In this document: one piece after another, positions 18,008 through 27,523 of the stretch | Layout: every line of letters begins with the position of its first letter | How positions within the stretch are numbered: the stretch's first letter is position 1 | Assembly (NCBI GenBank): GCA_022565395.1 | Contig: JAIUMV010000001.1 | Coordinates: forward strand, 203,586 to 267,585 | Reading direction: 5' to 3' | DNA length: 64,000 nucleotides | DNA from: Marinobacter sp. | GTDB taxonomy: Bacteria > Pseudomonadota > Gammaproteobacteria > Pseudomonadales > Oleiphilaceae | Made by a program: the position numbers and the translations under genes | Notes under the pieces: generated by a model | Seen by the model: the letters and a program-made list of their open reading frames with translations, nothing else | The model's database searches: none | What the model was told of the DNA's origin: nothing

Positions 18008-18853
18008 TCACGGGCACAGAAAACTGGCGTGATAGCGCAGATGATCTTCAATAAATGAAGCAATAAAGAAGTAGGAATGGTCATAGCCCGGCTGCATCCG
18101 CAGCGTCAGCGGGATACCCTGGGCCTCGCACACCGCAGCCAGGGCCTCGGGGCGTAGCTGCCCGTCATGCAGAAAATTGTCTGCATCACCCTGATCCACC
18201 AGTATCCCCGCCACTTTCGCGCCACCACGAATCAGCTCGCAACTGTCCCAGGCGTTCCAGCTGCCCGGGTCATCCCCCAGATAACCCGCCAGCGCCTTCT
18301 GCCCCCAGGCACACTGGGTTGGGTTGGTGATAGGGGCGAATGCCGAGACAGAGGTATAGTGCTCGGGAGCGCGCAGGGCACATACCAACGCCCCATGCCC
18401 GCCCATGGAGTGACCACTGATAGACTGGCACTGACTGACCGGCAGATGCTCAGCCACCAGAGCCGGCAGCTCCTGGGTGACATAGTCATACATGCGATAG
18501 CTTGCCGACCAGGGCGCTGCCGTGGCATTCACATAGAAGCCAGCCCCGGAGCCAAAGTCATAGCTGTCATGCTCCCCCGGATAGTCACTGCCCCGCGGGC
18601 TGGTATCGGGACAGATAATGGCTATACCCAGTTCAGCAGCGACCCTGTGGGCACCGGCTTTCTGCATGAAATTCTCGTCCGTACAGGTCAGGCCCGACAG
18701 CCACCAGAGCACCGGCACAGGCCCCCGTTCTGCTGCGGGCGGCAGATAAACCGCAAATACCATCTCACAACCCAACACCGCCGACTGATGACGGAAGCGC
18801 TTATGCCAGCCGCCAAAACTGCGGTTGGCGGCAATCTCAGTGAGTGTCGTCAT
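18008..18853 (-). CDS. fghA: S-formylglutathione hydrolase
   Basis: Hydrolyses S-formylglutathione to formate and glutathione, the last step of glutathione-dependent formaldehyde oxidation. The 281-residue alpha/beta hydrolase has the nucleophile elbow GHSMGGHGA, oxyanion-hole region WLSGLTCTDENF, and C-terminal catalytic Asp (DQGDADNFL) and His (GYDHSYFF). The gene begins 14 bases after frmA on the same strand, so the two pathway enzymes are made together. Confidence 0.96.
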   Translation of the reverse strand: MTTLTEIAANRSFGGWHKRFRHQSAVLGCEMVFAVYLPPAAERGPVPVLWWLSGLTCTDENFMQKAGAHRVAAELGIAIICPDTSPRGSDYPGEHDSYDFGSGAGFYVNATAAPWSASYRMYDYVTQELPALVAEHLPVSQCQSISGHSMGGHGALVCALRAPEHYTSVSAFAPITNPTQCAWGQKALAGYLGDDPGSWNAWDSCELIRGGAKVAGILVDQGDADNFLHDGQLRPEALAAVCEAQGIPLTLRMQPGYDHSYFFIASFIEDHLRYHASFLCP

Positions 18854-18867
18854 GGCGTTTTCCCCGC

Positions 18868-20034
<1,167 letters not shown>

Positions 20035-20051
20035 CTATAAGGCATCATTCA

Positions 20052-20066
20052 GCAATAGATTATTGC
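20052..20066. promoter_or_regulatory. Candidate LysR-type operator upstream of frmA and lysR
   Basis: A 15-base palindrome, GCAATA-GAT-TATTGC, lies 12 bases before the LysR start in the 101-base gap to divergent frmA. Size and symmetry suit a LysR-type site with autoregulation. Nothing else in the gap is as symmetric. Confidence 0.45.
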
Positions 20067-20078
20067 CAGGGAACAACA

Positions 20079-21017
20079 ATGCAGCACTGGGATCGGATTG
20101 AAGCCTTTGTCGAAGTCGTACGGCAAGGATCCTTTGCCTCAGCAGCGCGGACATTGCGGGTATCTGTATCCCATGTCAGCCGCCTGGTGGCCCGGCTGGA
20201 AACCCAGCTGAACACCCAGCTGTTGTACCGCACCACCCGCCAACTCAAACTCACCGATGCCGGTGAGATCTATTACGACCATTGCAGTCATCTATACGAT
20301 GGCTTTCAGGAAGCCCTGAATGCCATCGGCGACTACCAGCACCGGCCCTCCGGCGAGCTGCGGATCACCTGCGCCACCACCTTCGGGGAAAAATACATCG
20401 CGCCCCTGGTGAACGATTTTCTTTGCCTGCACCCGCAACTGGGGGTTCAGCTCAAGCTCACCAACCGCCCGGTGGATATCATCCGGGAGGGGTTTGATGT
20501 TGCCATCCGTACCGGCGCCCTGCCGGACTCCTCTCTTATCGCCCGCAAGCTCTGCCCCCGGCGGGAGTACGTGGTTGGTTCCGCCGACTATTTCCAGCGC
20601 CACCCCGCCCCCAGCCAGCCAGAGGAGCTGAGCCAGCACAACTGCCTGGCCGGCTCCGCGGACCACTGGACCTTTGATGTTAACGGCCAGCACCGGCATC
20701 TGCGGGTACAGGGCAACTGGCGTGGTAACTCCGGGTTGGCCCTGCTGGATGCTGTCAGCAAGGGGCTTGGCCTGGCTCAGCTACCGGATTACTACGTGGA
20801 GGAAAGGCTGGCAACGGGTGCACTGGTCTCGGTACTGGACAGCTATGCCTGCCAGCATACGGCGGTGTGGGTCATCTATCCCCGTCACCGGCACCTGTCC
20901 CCCAAGGTGCGGCAGTTTGTGGACTTTCTGACCACCCACTTTGCCAGGCCGAACGTAACGCTGCCCGCCGATAGCGACCCGGCGACAAGCCTGTCCAGCG
21001 CCGATAGGCCCGGGTAA
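20079..21017 (+). CDS. LysR-family transcriptional regulator
   Basis: A 312-residue LysR regulator. Its N-terminal winged helix-turn-helix has FVEVVRQGSFASAARTL and VSHVSRLVARLE, followed by the periplasmic-binding-like effector domain (RITCATTFGEKYIAPLV and later). It is divergent from frmA-fghA, so it is the obvious candidate to regulate formaldehyde detoxification, although many LysR regulators act elsewhere. The last 146 bases overlap the 3' end of the convergent AraC gene, an unusually long antisense overlap. Confidence 0.9.
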   Translation: MQHWDRIEAFVEVVRQGSFASAARTLRVSVSHVSRLVARLETQLNTQLLYRTTRQLKLTDAGEIYYDHCSHLYDGFQEALNAIGDYQHRPSGELRITCATTFGEKYIAPLVNDFLCLHPQLGVQLKLTNRPVDIIREGFDVAIRTGALPDSSLIARKLCPRREYVVGSADYFQRHPAPSQPEELSQHNCLAGSADHWTFDVNGQHRHLRVQGNWRGNSGLALLDAVSKGLGLAQLPDYYVEERLATGALVSVLDSYACQHTAVWVIYPRHRHLSPKVRQFVDFLTTHFARPNVTLPADSDPATSLSSADRPG

Positions 21018-21954
21018 AGGCACTCTGTTCGGAGAACCCCAGCAGCAGGGCGATGTCACTGAGGGTGAGGCCCGGGTCCTCCAGATAATCATTGGCCAAC
21101 TGTTCGCGGCTGCGATCCAGCCACTGTTGCCAGCTCAAGCCATGCAGTGACAGCCGGCGCTGCAACGTGCGCGGCGACATGTGCATGGCTCTGGCGGCGC
21201 GGTCCAGGGTGGGCTCCCCTTCGGCCAGCAAGCGCAGCAGCACCTGTTGCAGCAGGCGCTCCATCTCTGAGCCTCCCGGCAGAGCCCGTAACAGCGCCTG
21301 GGCCTGACGGTCCAGCAGCATCAACAGATTGGGATCACGACGGGGCATGGGAATCTGCAGATAAGCCAGAGGGAAGCGTATCCGCACATAGTGATCGGCA
21401 AACTGCACCGGGCAGCCGAAAAATGCCTCATAGGCGGCCGCCCGGGCCGGCGATACCGGGTCCAGAAACCCTACCAGACTGGGCGGTGGTGGATCATCCA
21501 GCTGACGGCGCAGAAAGGTGATCAAGGCGGCAATGGCCACACCGTCCGCTAATTGCCCCAGCTCCTGCTCACCCCGGGGCCAGCGGATTTCCGCATCCTG
21601 GCCGAGCAGTTCCATCTCCACCAGATTGATGCCGTAAAACAGTTTTTCGTAGCGCTGGTAAGCCAGCATCGCTTCACCAAGGGTATCGGATGCCAGTATC
21701 AGGTAGCCCAACACGCCCACATGTGCGGGCTGTACGCAGGCCCCCACCTCCAACTCCGGCGCCACTTCCCCTGGCACCAGGGCCAGCCCCTCCGCCAGCA
21801 GCTCCCGCCACACCGGGATAGGGACATTTTCGTCTCCGGCCCTGCGCGCCAGGGCAGCCCGCAAGACTGGGGCCTCCAGCCCCCTCATCTGTAACCAGTC
21901 AGACAACAGACCGGTCCAGGCGCCGGTCACCCGCATCACATGGGCCATAGCCAC
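20872..21954 (-). CDS. AraC-family regulator with arabinose-binding-like domain
   Basis: A 360-residue regulator. The N-terminal effector domain is of the type seen in lipid and ornithine regulators (AraC_binding variety), with VPIPVWRELLAEGLALVPG. The C-terminal double helix-turn-helix has MHMSPRTLQRRLSLHGLS and IALLLGFSEQSAFTRAYRRWTGLSP. It is divergent from a fatty acid hydroxylase/sterol desaturase gene and probably controls it. About 30 residues extend past the usual end of the domain and lie within the overlap with the LysR gene. The exact start among three early Met codons is uncertain. Confidence 0.88.
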   Translation of the reverse strand: MAMAHVMRVTGAWTGLLSDWLQMRGLEAPVLRAALARRAGDENVPIPVWRELLAEGLALVPGEVAPELEVGACVQPAHVGVLGYLILASDTLGEAMLAYQRYEKLFYGINLVEMELLGQDAEIRWPRGEQELGQLADGVAIAALITFLRRQLDDPPPPSLVGFLDPVSPARAAAYEAFFGCPVQFADHYVRIRFPLAYLQIPMPRRDPNLLMLLDRQAQALLRALPGGSEMERLLQQVLLRLLAEGEPTLDRAARAMHMSPRTLQRRLSLHGLSWQQWLDRSREQLANDYLEDPGLTLSDIALLLGFSEQSAFTRAYRRWTGLSPGRYRRAALRSAWQSGWSESPQTAAPWGTGAGDGDR

Positions 21955-22069
21955 AACCTCTTATCAGCTTGGCGTAGATCATCAAAATGATGTCATTAAT
22001 TGTCAATTCTGAAATGAACAGTTTATAGACAATAGACAAAGAACAACAACACCACAACGGAGCCACCTC

Positions 22070-23017
22070 ATGTTGTTTGAAATGATCTCCACCATGCTGG
22101 ACAACAGCGGCCTCCTGCCTGTATGGCAGATGGTAAGCCAGTGGCTGGCCCTGGATGCCCGGCAACTGATCTTCGTGGTCGCAACCCCAGTATTTATTGG
22201 TGTCACCGTCTGGGAATATCTGCGGATACGCCATAACCCGGCGCTGATGAATACCCGCGAAGCCATTAAAAACTTCATGCTGGGTGCTGGCTATCAAATC
22301 ACTGAACTGCTGTTCGCCGGTTTACTGGCCTTCCCCGTCTATGCCCTGGCCTACCATTACCGGCTACTGGATCTGGAGTTGAGCCTCGCCACCGCCGTGC
22401 TGACCTTTATCGGTGTGGATTTCTGTTTCTACTGGATGCACCGGGCCAGTCATCGCATGCGCTGGTTCTGGGCTGCACATGTGGTGCATCACTCGTCAGA
22501 GCGGTTCAACTTTTCCACCGCCATGCGCCAGAACGCCACCAATATTTTCAACGGCAACTGGCTGTTCTATGTGCCACTGGCACTGATTGGCTTCAATCCG
22601 GTGTGGATCGGTATCGCCTTTGCGCTGTCACTGGTGTACCAGTTCTTTATCCACACGACCCTGGTCAATCGTCTGCACCCCTGGGTCGAGTTCCTGTTCA
22701 ACACCCCCGGCCATCACCGGTTTCACCATGGCCGAAATCCAGGTTATATAGACCGCAACTACGGTGGCATCCTGATCCTGTGGGACCGCCTGTTCGGCAC
22801 CTTCGTGGACGAGGAGGCCCAGGACCCGCCGGAGTACGGCATCACCACGCCGATCCCCGGTGACGACCTGATTACCCTGTGGACTCACGAATACGTGGAC
22901 ATGTTCAGGGACATGGGCAAACCCGGCCCGGTCAGCCACCGCCTCAAACACCTGGTGATGCCGCCGGACTGGCAGCGGCCCCCTCTGCAACTGCCACCGC
23001 GAGGCCTACCGGAGTAA
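22070..23017 (+). CDS. Sterol desaturase/fatty acid hydroxylase family membrane protein
   Basis: A 315-residue di-iron membrane oxygenase. It has several hydrophobic segments and the family's histidine clusters: WMHRASHRM, HVVHHSSERFN and HHRFHHGRNPGYIDRNYGG. GGAG precedes the ATG. The divergent AraC gene is 115 bases away. In that gap ATTGTC and GACAAT occur as an inverted pair near 22000-22040, a possible operator. The family hydroxylates or desaturates sterols, fatty acids or ether lipids; the substrate here is unknown. Confidence 0.9.
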   Translation: MLFEMISTMLDNSGLLPVWQMVSQWLALDARQLIFVVATPVFIGVTVWEYLRIRHNPALMNTREAIKNFMLGAGYQITELLFAGLLAFPVYALAYHYRLLDLELSLATAVLTFIGVDFCFYWMHRASHRMRWFWAAHVVHHSSERFNFSTAMRQNATNIFNGNWLFYVPLALIGFNPVWIGIAFALSLVYQFFIHTTLVNRLHPWVEFLFNTPGHHRFHHGRNPGYIDRNYGGILILWDRLFGTFVDEEAQDPPEYGITTPIPGDDLITLWTHEYVDMFRDMGKPGPVSHRLKHLVMPPDWQRPPLQLPPRGLPE

Positions 23018-23043
23018 AGGGCGTCACGACATGGTATCCTTGC

Positions 23044-23064
23044 AGCCCCGTCTGTCGCGGGGCT
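23044..23064 (+). terminator. Hairpin after the desaturase gene
   Basis: Perfect 7-base stem AGCCCCG/CGGGGCT with a 7-base loop, 26 bases after the stop. The following bases (TAATGACT) are not a T-run, so termination would be weak. Confidence 0.4.
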
Positions 23065-23092
23065 TAATGACTTCTGACATCACAGGGTTACC

Positions 23093-23494
23093 ATGCGTAT
23101 TGTTATCCGTACCTTCTTTCGACTGCTCCGCCTGATTCTCACCCCCATCATGCTGGTCATGGAAAAACTGACCACGCCGAAAAGCATCTCGCGCTCCCCG
23201 GATCAGCAAGCCGCTGTGGACGCCGCCACACGTCAGCTGGCGCTTTACCAGTTCCGCGCCTGCCCGTTTTGCATCAAGGTTCGCAAGGAAGCGGCCCGGC
23301 TTGGCCTGAACATTGAACTGCGTGACGCCCAGCACGACACAGCGCACCGGGAAACCCTGCTGGCCGGTGGCGGCAAAGTGGCTGTACCCTGCCTGCGGAT
23401 CAAGGATGAGCAGGGCGAAGACCGCTGGATGTATGAATCCGGTGACATTGTCGCCTGGCTGAATCAGCAATTTGGTCAAGCTACGTCTCACTGA
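23093..23494 (+). CDS. Membrane-anchored glutaredoxin-like protein
   Basis: A 133-residue protein with an N-terminal hydrophobic, Arg-flanked segment (about residues 5-25) and a glutaredoxin fold. The fold has active-site CPFC at about residues 57-60, the cis-Pro motif VAVPCLRI and the closing ESGDIVAWL. It probably sits at the inner membrane with the redox domain in the cytoplasm. It is followed after 8 bases by a membrane protein gene. Its second Cys-containing motif (VPCL, right after cis-Pro) is unusual for glutaredoxins. Confidence 0.85.
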   Translation: MRIVIRTFFRLLRLILTPIMLVMEKLTTPKSISRSPDQQAAVDAATRQLALYQFRACPFCIKVRKEAARLGLNIELRDAQHDTAHRETLLAGGGKVAVPCLRIKDEQGEDRWMYESGDIVAWLNQQFGQATSH

Positions 23495-23502
23495 GCCAAT
23501 TC

Positions 23503-23937
23503 ATGCCGACTACCATGACACGGATCGTCAGCCAGGCCGCGACAGTCACCGGCCAGACCGCCCTCGCACTGATCGCAGCCCACTTCTGGGCATTGCTCTA
23601 CCAGCAGCGGGGCAATGCCGCCGACACCTTCATGCTGTTGCTGTTTGTCGGTCTTGTGTTGCTTCGCTTCAGCGGCCCCGCACGCTGGCGGGCAGGCATG
23701 CGCCGTTTCCTGGCCCATTCGGTTGTCGCCGGGGTGGCGGCGGCCATGTGGCTGGGTTTGGGAGAAGAGGGCTACCTGTGGTTACCCCCGGTGCCCGAGA
23801 CTGCAAGTGAGGACACACTAACGTCGCCGAGAGAGATGCAGATGGCACTGCTTTTTGTCGGGTGCTGGCTGCTACTAACGCTGGCAACGGCACTAGCGCA
23901 GCCCTTACAGGCCAGATTCAGCCAGCGCCGGTCGTAA
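23503..23937 (+). CDS. Uncharacterised inner-membrane protein
   Basis: A 144-residue protein with about four hydrophobic stretches (residues roughly 15-32, 43-58, 68-88 and 112-132) and no family that I recognise. It begins 8 bases after the membrane-anchored glutaredoxin gene, so the two are probably cotranscribed. It may be a partner of that redox protein, which is inference only. The start could be the ATG at 23503 or the one four codons later. Confidence 0.65.
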   Translation: MPTTMTRIVSQAATVTGQTALALIAAHFWALLYQQRGNAADTFMLLLFVGLVLLRFSGPARWRAGMRRFLAHSVVAGVAAAMWLGLGEEGYLWLPPVPETASEDTLTSPREMQMALLFVGCWLLLTLATALAQPLQARFSQRRS

Positions 23938-23952
23938 CGCCCGGGGCGCCTG

Positions 23953-24825
23953 TCACGCCCCGCCTTTAAGCCATTTCCGTTTGGCTTTCTCAACCAGGTC
24001 CCGGGCGTCATTGTTCCAGGGATGAAAGCGCGGGCTGTAAAACTTCAGATAAGATGGAAGCAGTTTGCGAAACACCCCTGGCTTGCCCCACATGTAGTTC
24101 AGTGCCTTACCCCAGGATCGGAAATTGCCGAGCTGGCCGTCTGCCTTCATCAGCTGCACCAGGTGCACCGTGGTGAACACAGGAAACACCACGCTGACAA
24201 ACAGCATCTCCGTCGCCCGCACAAATTCGCTACCGCCGACAGTCTTGTAAACGTCGAAGGCCACGGCCTTGTGTTCTGACTCCTCAATAGCATGCCACGC
24301 CCAAATGGGCGCCATATGGGGGTCCATCTCATCCAGGGCGTCATATTTGAGTAGAAACTCCTCCGCCATCAGAGCCGTAAAATGCTCCACCGCAACAGTA
24401 TGAGCAAGCTGGCGTTCAGGGCTAAGGTTGTTCCGCATCCAATCCATGAAGACCTGAATTTCCCGCTCCAGCCGACCGAGGTTAATACCCCGGTCTTCGA
24501 GAAAACCGTTCAGCGCCTTGTGCTCCCGGGAATGGTGCGCTTCCTGACCAATGAAGCCACGGATAGCCTGCTGCAGCTCCGGGTCTGTGATGCGGTCCTG
24601 GTAGTAACGAACGGAGTCTATGAAAAACCGCTCCCCTGGCGGAAAGCCCGACGACAAGGCCGCCAATAGCAGGGTTTTGGCGGGGTCATTGTCCCACCAG
24701 TATCGAGGCATATCGGCAGGCAACTCAAAGTTTGGCCGACGCACTTCCGGAATCATACCCGGTGGCGTGGCAAGCTTTCTGTGGCGTTTGGCATTGGGCT
24801 TTACGGTAGCGGGTGCGTTCATCAT
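23953..24825 (-). CDS. Predicted metal-dependent hydrolase (PF10118 type)
   Basis: A 290-residue protein of the PF10118 metal-dependent hydrolase family, which has a ferritin-like di-metal helical bundle. Likely metal ligands are in GQEAHHSREH, AVEHFTALMAEE and HAIEESEHKAVAFD. The C-terminal third has a hydrophobic stretch typical of the family. GGAG precedes the ATG pair at the start. It is divergent from an AraC regulator 69 bases away. In hydrocarbon-using bacteria this pairing is common, but the reaction is not known. Confidence 0.88.
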   Translation of the reverse strand: MMNAPATVKPNAKRHRKLATPPGMIPEVRRPNFELPADMPRYWWDNDPAKTLLLAALSSGFPPGERFFIDSVRYYQDRITDPELQQAIRGFIGQEAHHSREHKALNGFLEDRGINLGRLEREIQVFMDWMRNNLSPERQLAHTVAVEHFTALMAEEFLLKYDALDEMDPHMAPIWAWHAIEESEHKAVAFDVYKTVGGSEFVRATEMLFVSVVFPVFTTVHLVQLMKADGQLGNFRSWGKALNYMWGKPGVFRKLLPSYLKFYSPRFHPWNNDARDLVEKAKRKWLKGGA

Positions 24826-24894
24826 GATCTCCGGGTAAACGATATTATTGTGCTATGGCCTCCAGAGTACTGGCAGACCGCCACAAGGCGTGAG

Positions 24895-26010
24895 ATGCTG
24901 CACGGACAAAGCACTTGTCATTGGTGGCCAACAGTGAATCCCGCATCTAACCAGACCCAGCAGCCTGCGTGGCTCCGGCAACCTAACCAGCCGGTGACTT
25001 ACGCGCGCATGTTTGCTGAGGTTGCGCGGGCGCGCGGCATTGCATCCGAACCGATACTGGCAGAGGTTGGCCTCCCTGCAACGGCACTGGACGACCCTGC
25101 CGGACGCCTGTCGCTGGCGGATATATTCCAGCTTATTCATGCCTTGTCTGAGCATGCCGGCACCACCGTGCTCGGTTTCGAAACTGGCCTCCGTTTACCG
25201 CTGACCGCCCACGGCAGCCTGGGCTATGCCCTGATGTGTGCCGCCACGGCCGGTGAAGCCATCAGCATTCTGGAGCGCTTCTGGCATCTTCGTGGTCGGG
25301 GGGTATTACTGAGCCGGCGCCAGACCGAGGGGCGGCTGTTCTTCGAGATCACCCCTGAAACCCCCATGGCCGCCGCCCTCAAGGACATGATGTTTGCCTC
25401 TATCCTTACCAGCATGTACCGGGGAATGGAGTTTGTTTTACCCATGCTACCCATAACCCGTGAGCTCTGGCTGACCGGCAGGCAGCCGGATGACTTTGAG
25501 CAGGTCCGTGACCTGCTGCCTCGGGTGAGATTCCAGATGCCGATGGCAGGCGTGGCCCTGCTGGGGGATATCCGCTGGCTGAGCCAACCGCTCCCGACGG
25601 CCAACCCGGAGGCTCTGAGCCAGGCCCTGGCCCAGTGTGAACGGGAGAGCAGCCTGCTTGACCCGGTTGACAGCCTGGCACCACAGATTCGCGCCGCACT
25701 GATTGCAGGCCCTCAGGGTTACCCATCGCCCGAGGCCCTGGCACAGTCGTTACACCTCACCACGCGCACCCTGCGCCGCCGGCTCCAGGAGCAAGGCAGC
25801 GGCTACAAACAGCTGCTGGAGGAGGCCCGGCAACGGGACAGCTGCCACTTGCTCAGCGACAGCGATATGAGCATTCAGCGCATAGCCGACCTGCTCGGCT
25901 ACACCGACCCGGCCAATTTCACCCGAGCGTTCAAAGGATGGACCGGGATGACGCCAAGCCAATGGCGCGCTGCCGCCCAAACGGAAACAAGCACGCAAAC
26001 GACCACTTGA
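24895..26010 (+). CDS. AraC-family regulator with arabinose-binding-like domain
   Basis: A 371-residue regulator of the same architecture as the one at 20872-21954. The N-terminal effector domain includes TYARMFAEVARARGI and LPLTAHGSLGYALMCAAT. The C-terminal helix-turn-helix pair has LHLTTRTLRRRLQEQGS and IADLLGYTDPANFTRAFKGWTGMTP. A longer frame from 24781 would overlap the divergent hydrolase gene, so the ATG at 24895 is preferred, although its ribosome site is weak. It most likely activates the divergent PF10118 gene. Confidence 0.86.
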   Translation: MLHGQSTCHWWPTVNPASNQTQQPAWLRQPNQPVTYARMFAEVARARGIASEPILAEVGLPATALDDPAGRLSLADIFQLIHALSEHAGTTVLGFETGLRLPLTAHGSLGYALMCAATAGEAISILERFWHLRGRGVLLSRRQTEGRLFFEITPETPMAAALKDMMFASILTSMYRGMEFVLPMLPITRELWLTGRQPDDFEQVRDLLPRVRFQMPMAGVALLGDIRWLSQPLPTANPEALSQALAQCERESSLLDPVDSLAPQIRAALIAGPQGYPSPEALAQSLHLTTRTLRRRLQEQGSGYKQLLEEARQRDSCHLLSDSDMSIQRIADLLGYTDPANFTRAFKGWTGMTPSQWRAAAQTETSTQTTT

Positions 26011-26043
26011 TCACAGCCTCGCTTAACCCGATGATAGCGGGCT

Positions 26044-26430
26044 ATGACAAACCTCATTCCGACCCACAAATGTGATGACGCCGCCTGCGCAGCATTGGCT
26101 GCGGCCAGTAACCAGGAGGTCATTCCATATATTGGAGCCCTGCTGCAATGCCTGCAGGACCTTAACTGGCCGATCGCGGGTCCGGTTGCCGAGCGGCTCG
26201 CCGTCATGGGCATAGAGCTGGCGGAGCCGATCAAGGAGGTGCTGTCAGGTAACGATGAAATCTGGAAATACTGGCTGGTGTCTCATCTGCTGCACATGGT
26301 CAGGCCTGAGGTGTATCAGGCCCTGCTGTTCAAACTGAATCATATGCGGCGCAACCCTACCGCAGCAGAACGGACTGAAGAAGTGCATGACGCCGTATGC
26401 TGCCTGTTGGCCGCCCGCGGTATGGGCTAA
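26044..26430 (+). CDS. DUF5071 domain protein
   Basis: A 128-residue protein matching DUF5071: LIPTHKCDDAA at the start, then LLQCLQDLNWPIAGPVAERL and IWKYWLVSHLL. The family is small, soluble and mostly helical, with no known function. No clear ribosome site is seen. A GNAT acetyltransferase gene follows after 9 bases, so they probably share a transcript. Confidence 0.82.
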   Translation: MTNLIPTHKCDDAACAALAAASNQEVIPYIGALLQCLQDLNWPIAGPVAERLAVMGIELAEPIKEVLSGNDEIWKYWLVSHLLHMVRPEVYQALLFKLNHMRRNPTAAERTEEVHDAVCCLLAARGMG

Positions 26431-26439
26431 GGAAACGTT

Positions 26440-26934
26440 ATGGAACTTCGCGCAGCCGCTGAGCAGGATTACCCCGCTATTGTCCGCTTGCTGTCCAACA
26501 AGTCAGACCTGTTTCGGGTCTACCCCAAAGGTCAGCACCCTTTCACCACTGACCAGCTACGCGCCCTGGCCCAATGCCGGGAGGCCCTTACGGTCGTTGC
26601 CCACCAAGGTGAGATTATCGGCTTTGCCAACCTGTATAACGTCATACCTGACGCCTCCGCCTTTATCGGCAACGTCATAGTGGCACCCCAGGCAAGGGGT
26701 CAGGGTGTTGGCCGATTGCTGGTCAGCTACATGGCGCAGCAGGCCATTTGCCGGTTCCAGGTCAGGGAAATCCGTATTTCCGTGTTCAATGACAACACTG
26801 CAGCCATCCTGCTCTATAGCTCTCTGGGCTTTGTGCCCCATGGGGTAGAGGTTCGCCACAACCCCGAGGGACAGACGATGGCATTGATTCATATGCGCCA
26901 GTGCGTCACAGAAAGCCCAAATCAAACTCCCTAA
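26440..26934 (+). CDS. GNAT-family N-acetyltransferase
   Basis: A 164-residue acetyltransferase. The acetyl-CoA binding motif is VIVAPQARGQGVGRLLVSYM (about residues 78-97), followed by the usual IRISVFNDNTAAILLYSSLGF. Typical of enzymes acetylating small amines or peptides. It has an N-terminal AAEQDYPAIVRLL, common in the family. It lies 9 bases after the DUF5071 gene. Substrate is unknown. Confidence 0.88.
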   Translation: MELRAAAEQDYPAIVRLLSNKSDLFRVYPKGQHPFTTDQLRALAQCREALTVVAHQGEIIGFANLYNVIPDASAFIGNVIVAPQARGQGVGRLLVSYMAQQAICRFQVREIRISVFNDNTAAILLYSSLGFVPHGVEVRHNPEGQTMALIHMRQCVTESPNQTP

Positions 26935-27031
26935 CAGACAAAACTTTATCTATACTGCAAGTATGTCTGGCTCGGAACCTTGCCAGGCATCTCCCGGCAA
27001 AAACTCAAGGATCAGAGGAGTTTATTCCACG

Positions 27032-27490
27032 ATGGAAACCACGGCCGCTACCGCAAAATCCCCAGTTATCAGCATCTCGGCAATCATCATTGGCGGCCTG
27101 GCACTGGTGCTGGCCCTGGCCCATTTCTGGTCGGCGCCACAGACGCCCAAACCCGCCCCGCAATCCAACCTGGCCAGTCTGTCCAGCAGTGTGCACCAAT
27201 CAGTGTTGAGCCTGCTGCAGGGCAAATCCGCGGAGACAAACAGCCAGCCCAACCCGTTGCACCCTGATCGTGTGGCGGTCATGATCACCACCCTGCTCGG
27301 CACATTTGCACTGATCCTCGCCGCGCTGGCCACTGTCCGCCGCGAACCTGCAACAGCTACCGGCTGTGCCGCCCTGCTCGGCCTTGCCGCCATCGCCCTG
27401 CCCTACTTCACTCTCTATATAATGGTGGCTCTGGTGATCATATTTATCGTGGCTGTGATCATAGCACTGGGCGATGCCCTGCAAGGCTGA
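27032..27490 (+). CDS. Uncharacterised membrane protein
   Basis: A 152-residue protein with an N-terminal hydrophobic segment (residues about 13-32), a polar, Ser/Gln-rich stretch of about 50 residues, then three hydrophobic segments to the end. No known domain is recognised. GAGGAG (27015-27020) selects this ATG over an upstream frame. It lies 33 bases before the MreB-like/LprI fusion gene and may belong with it. Confidence 0.65.
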   Translation: METTAATAKSPVISISAIIIGGLALVLALAHFWSAPQTPKPAPQSNLASLSSSVHQSVLSLLQGKSAETNSQPNPLHPDRVAVMITTLLGTFALILAALATVRREPATATGCAALLGLAAIALPYFTLYIMVALVIIFIVAVIIALGDALQG

Positions 27491-27523
27491 CCGTTCCTCA
27501 ATTAACCGGAGTCACCTACCCCC

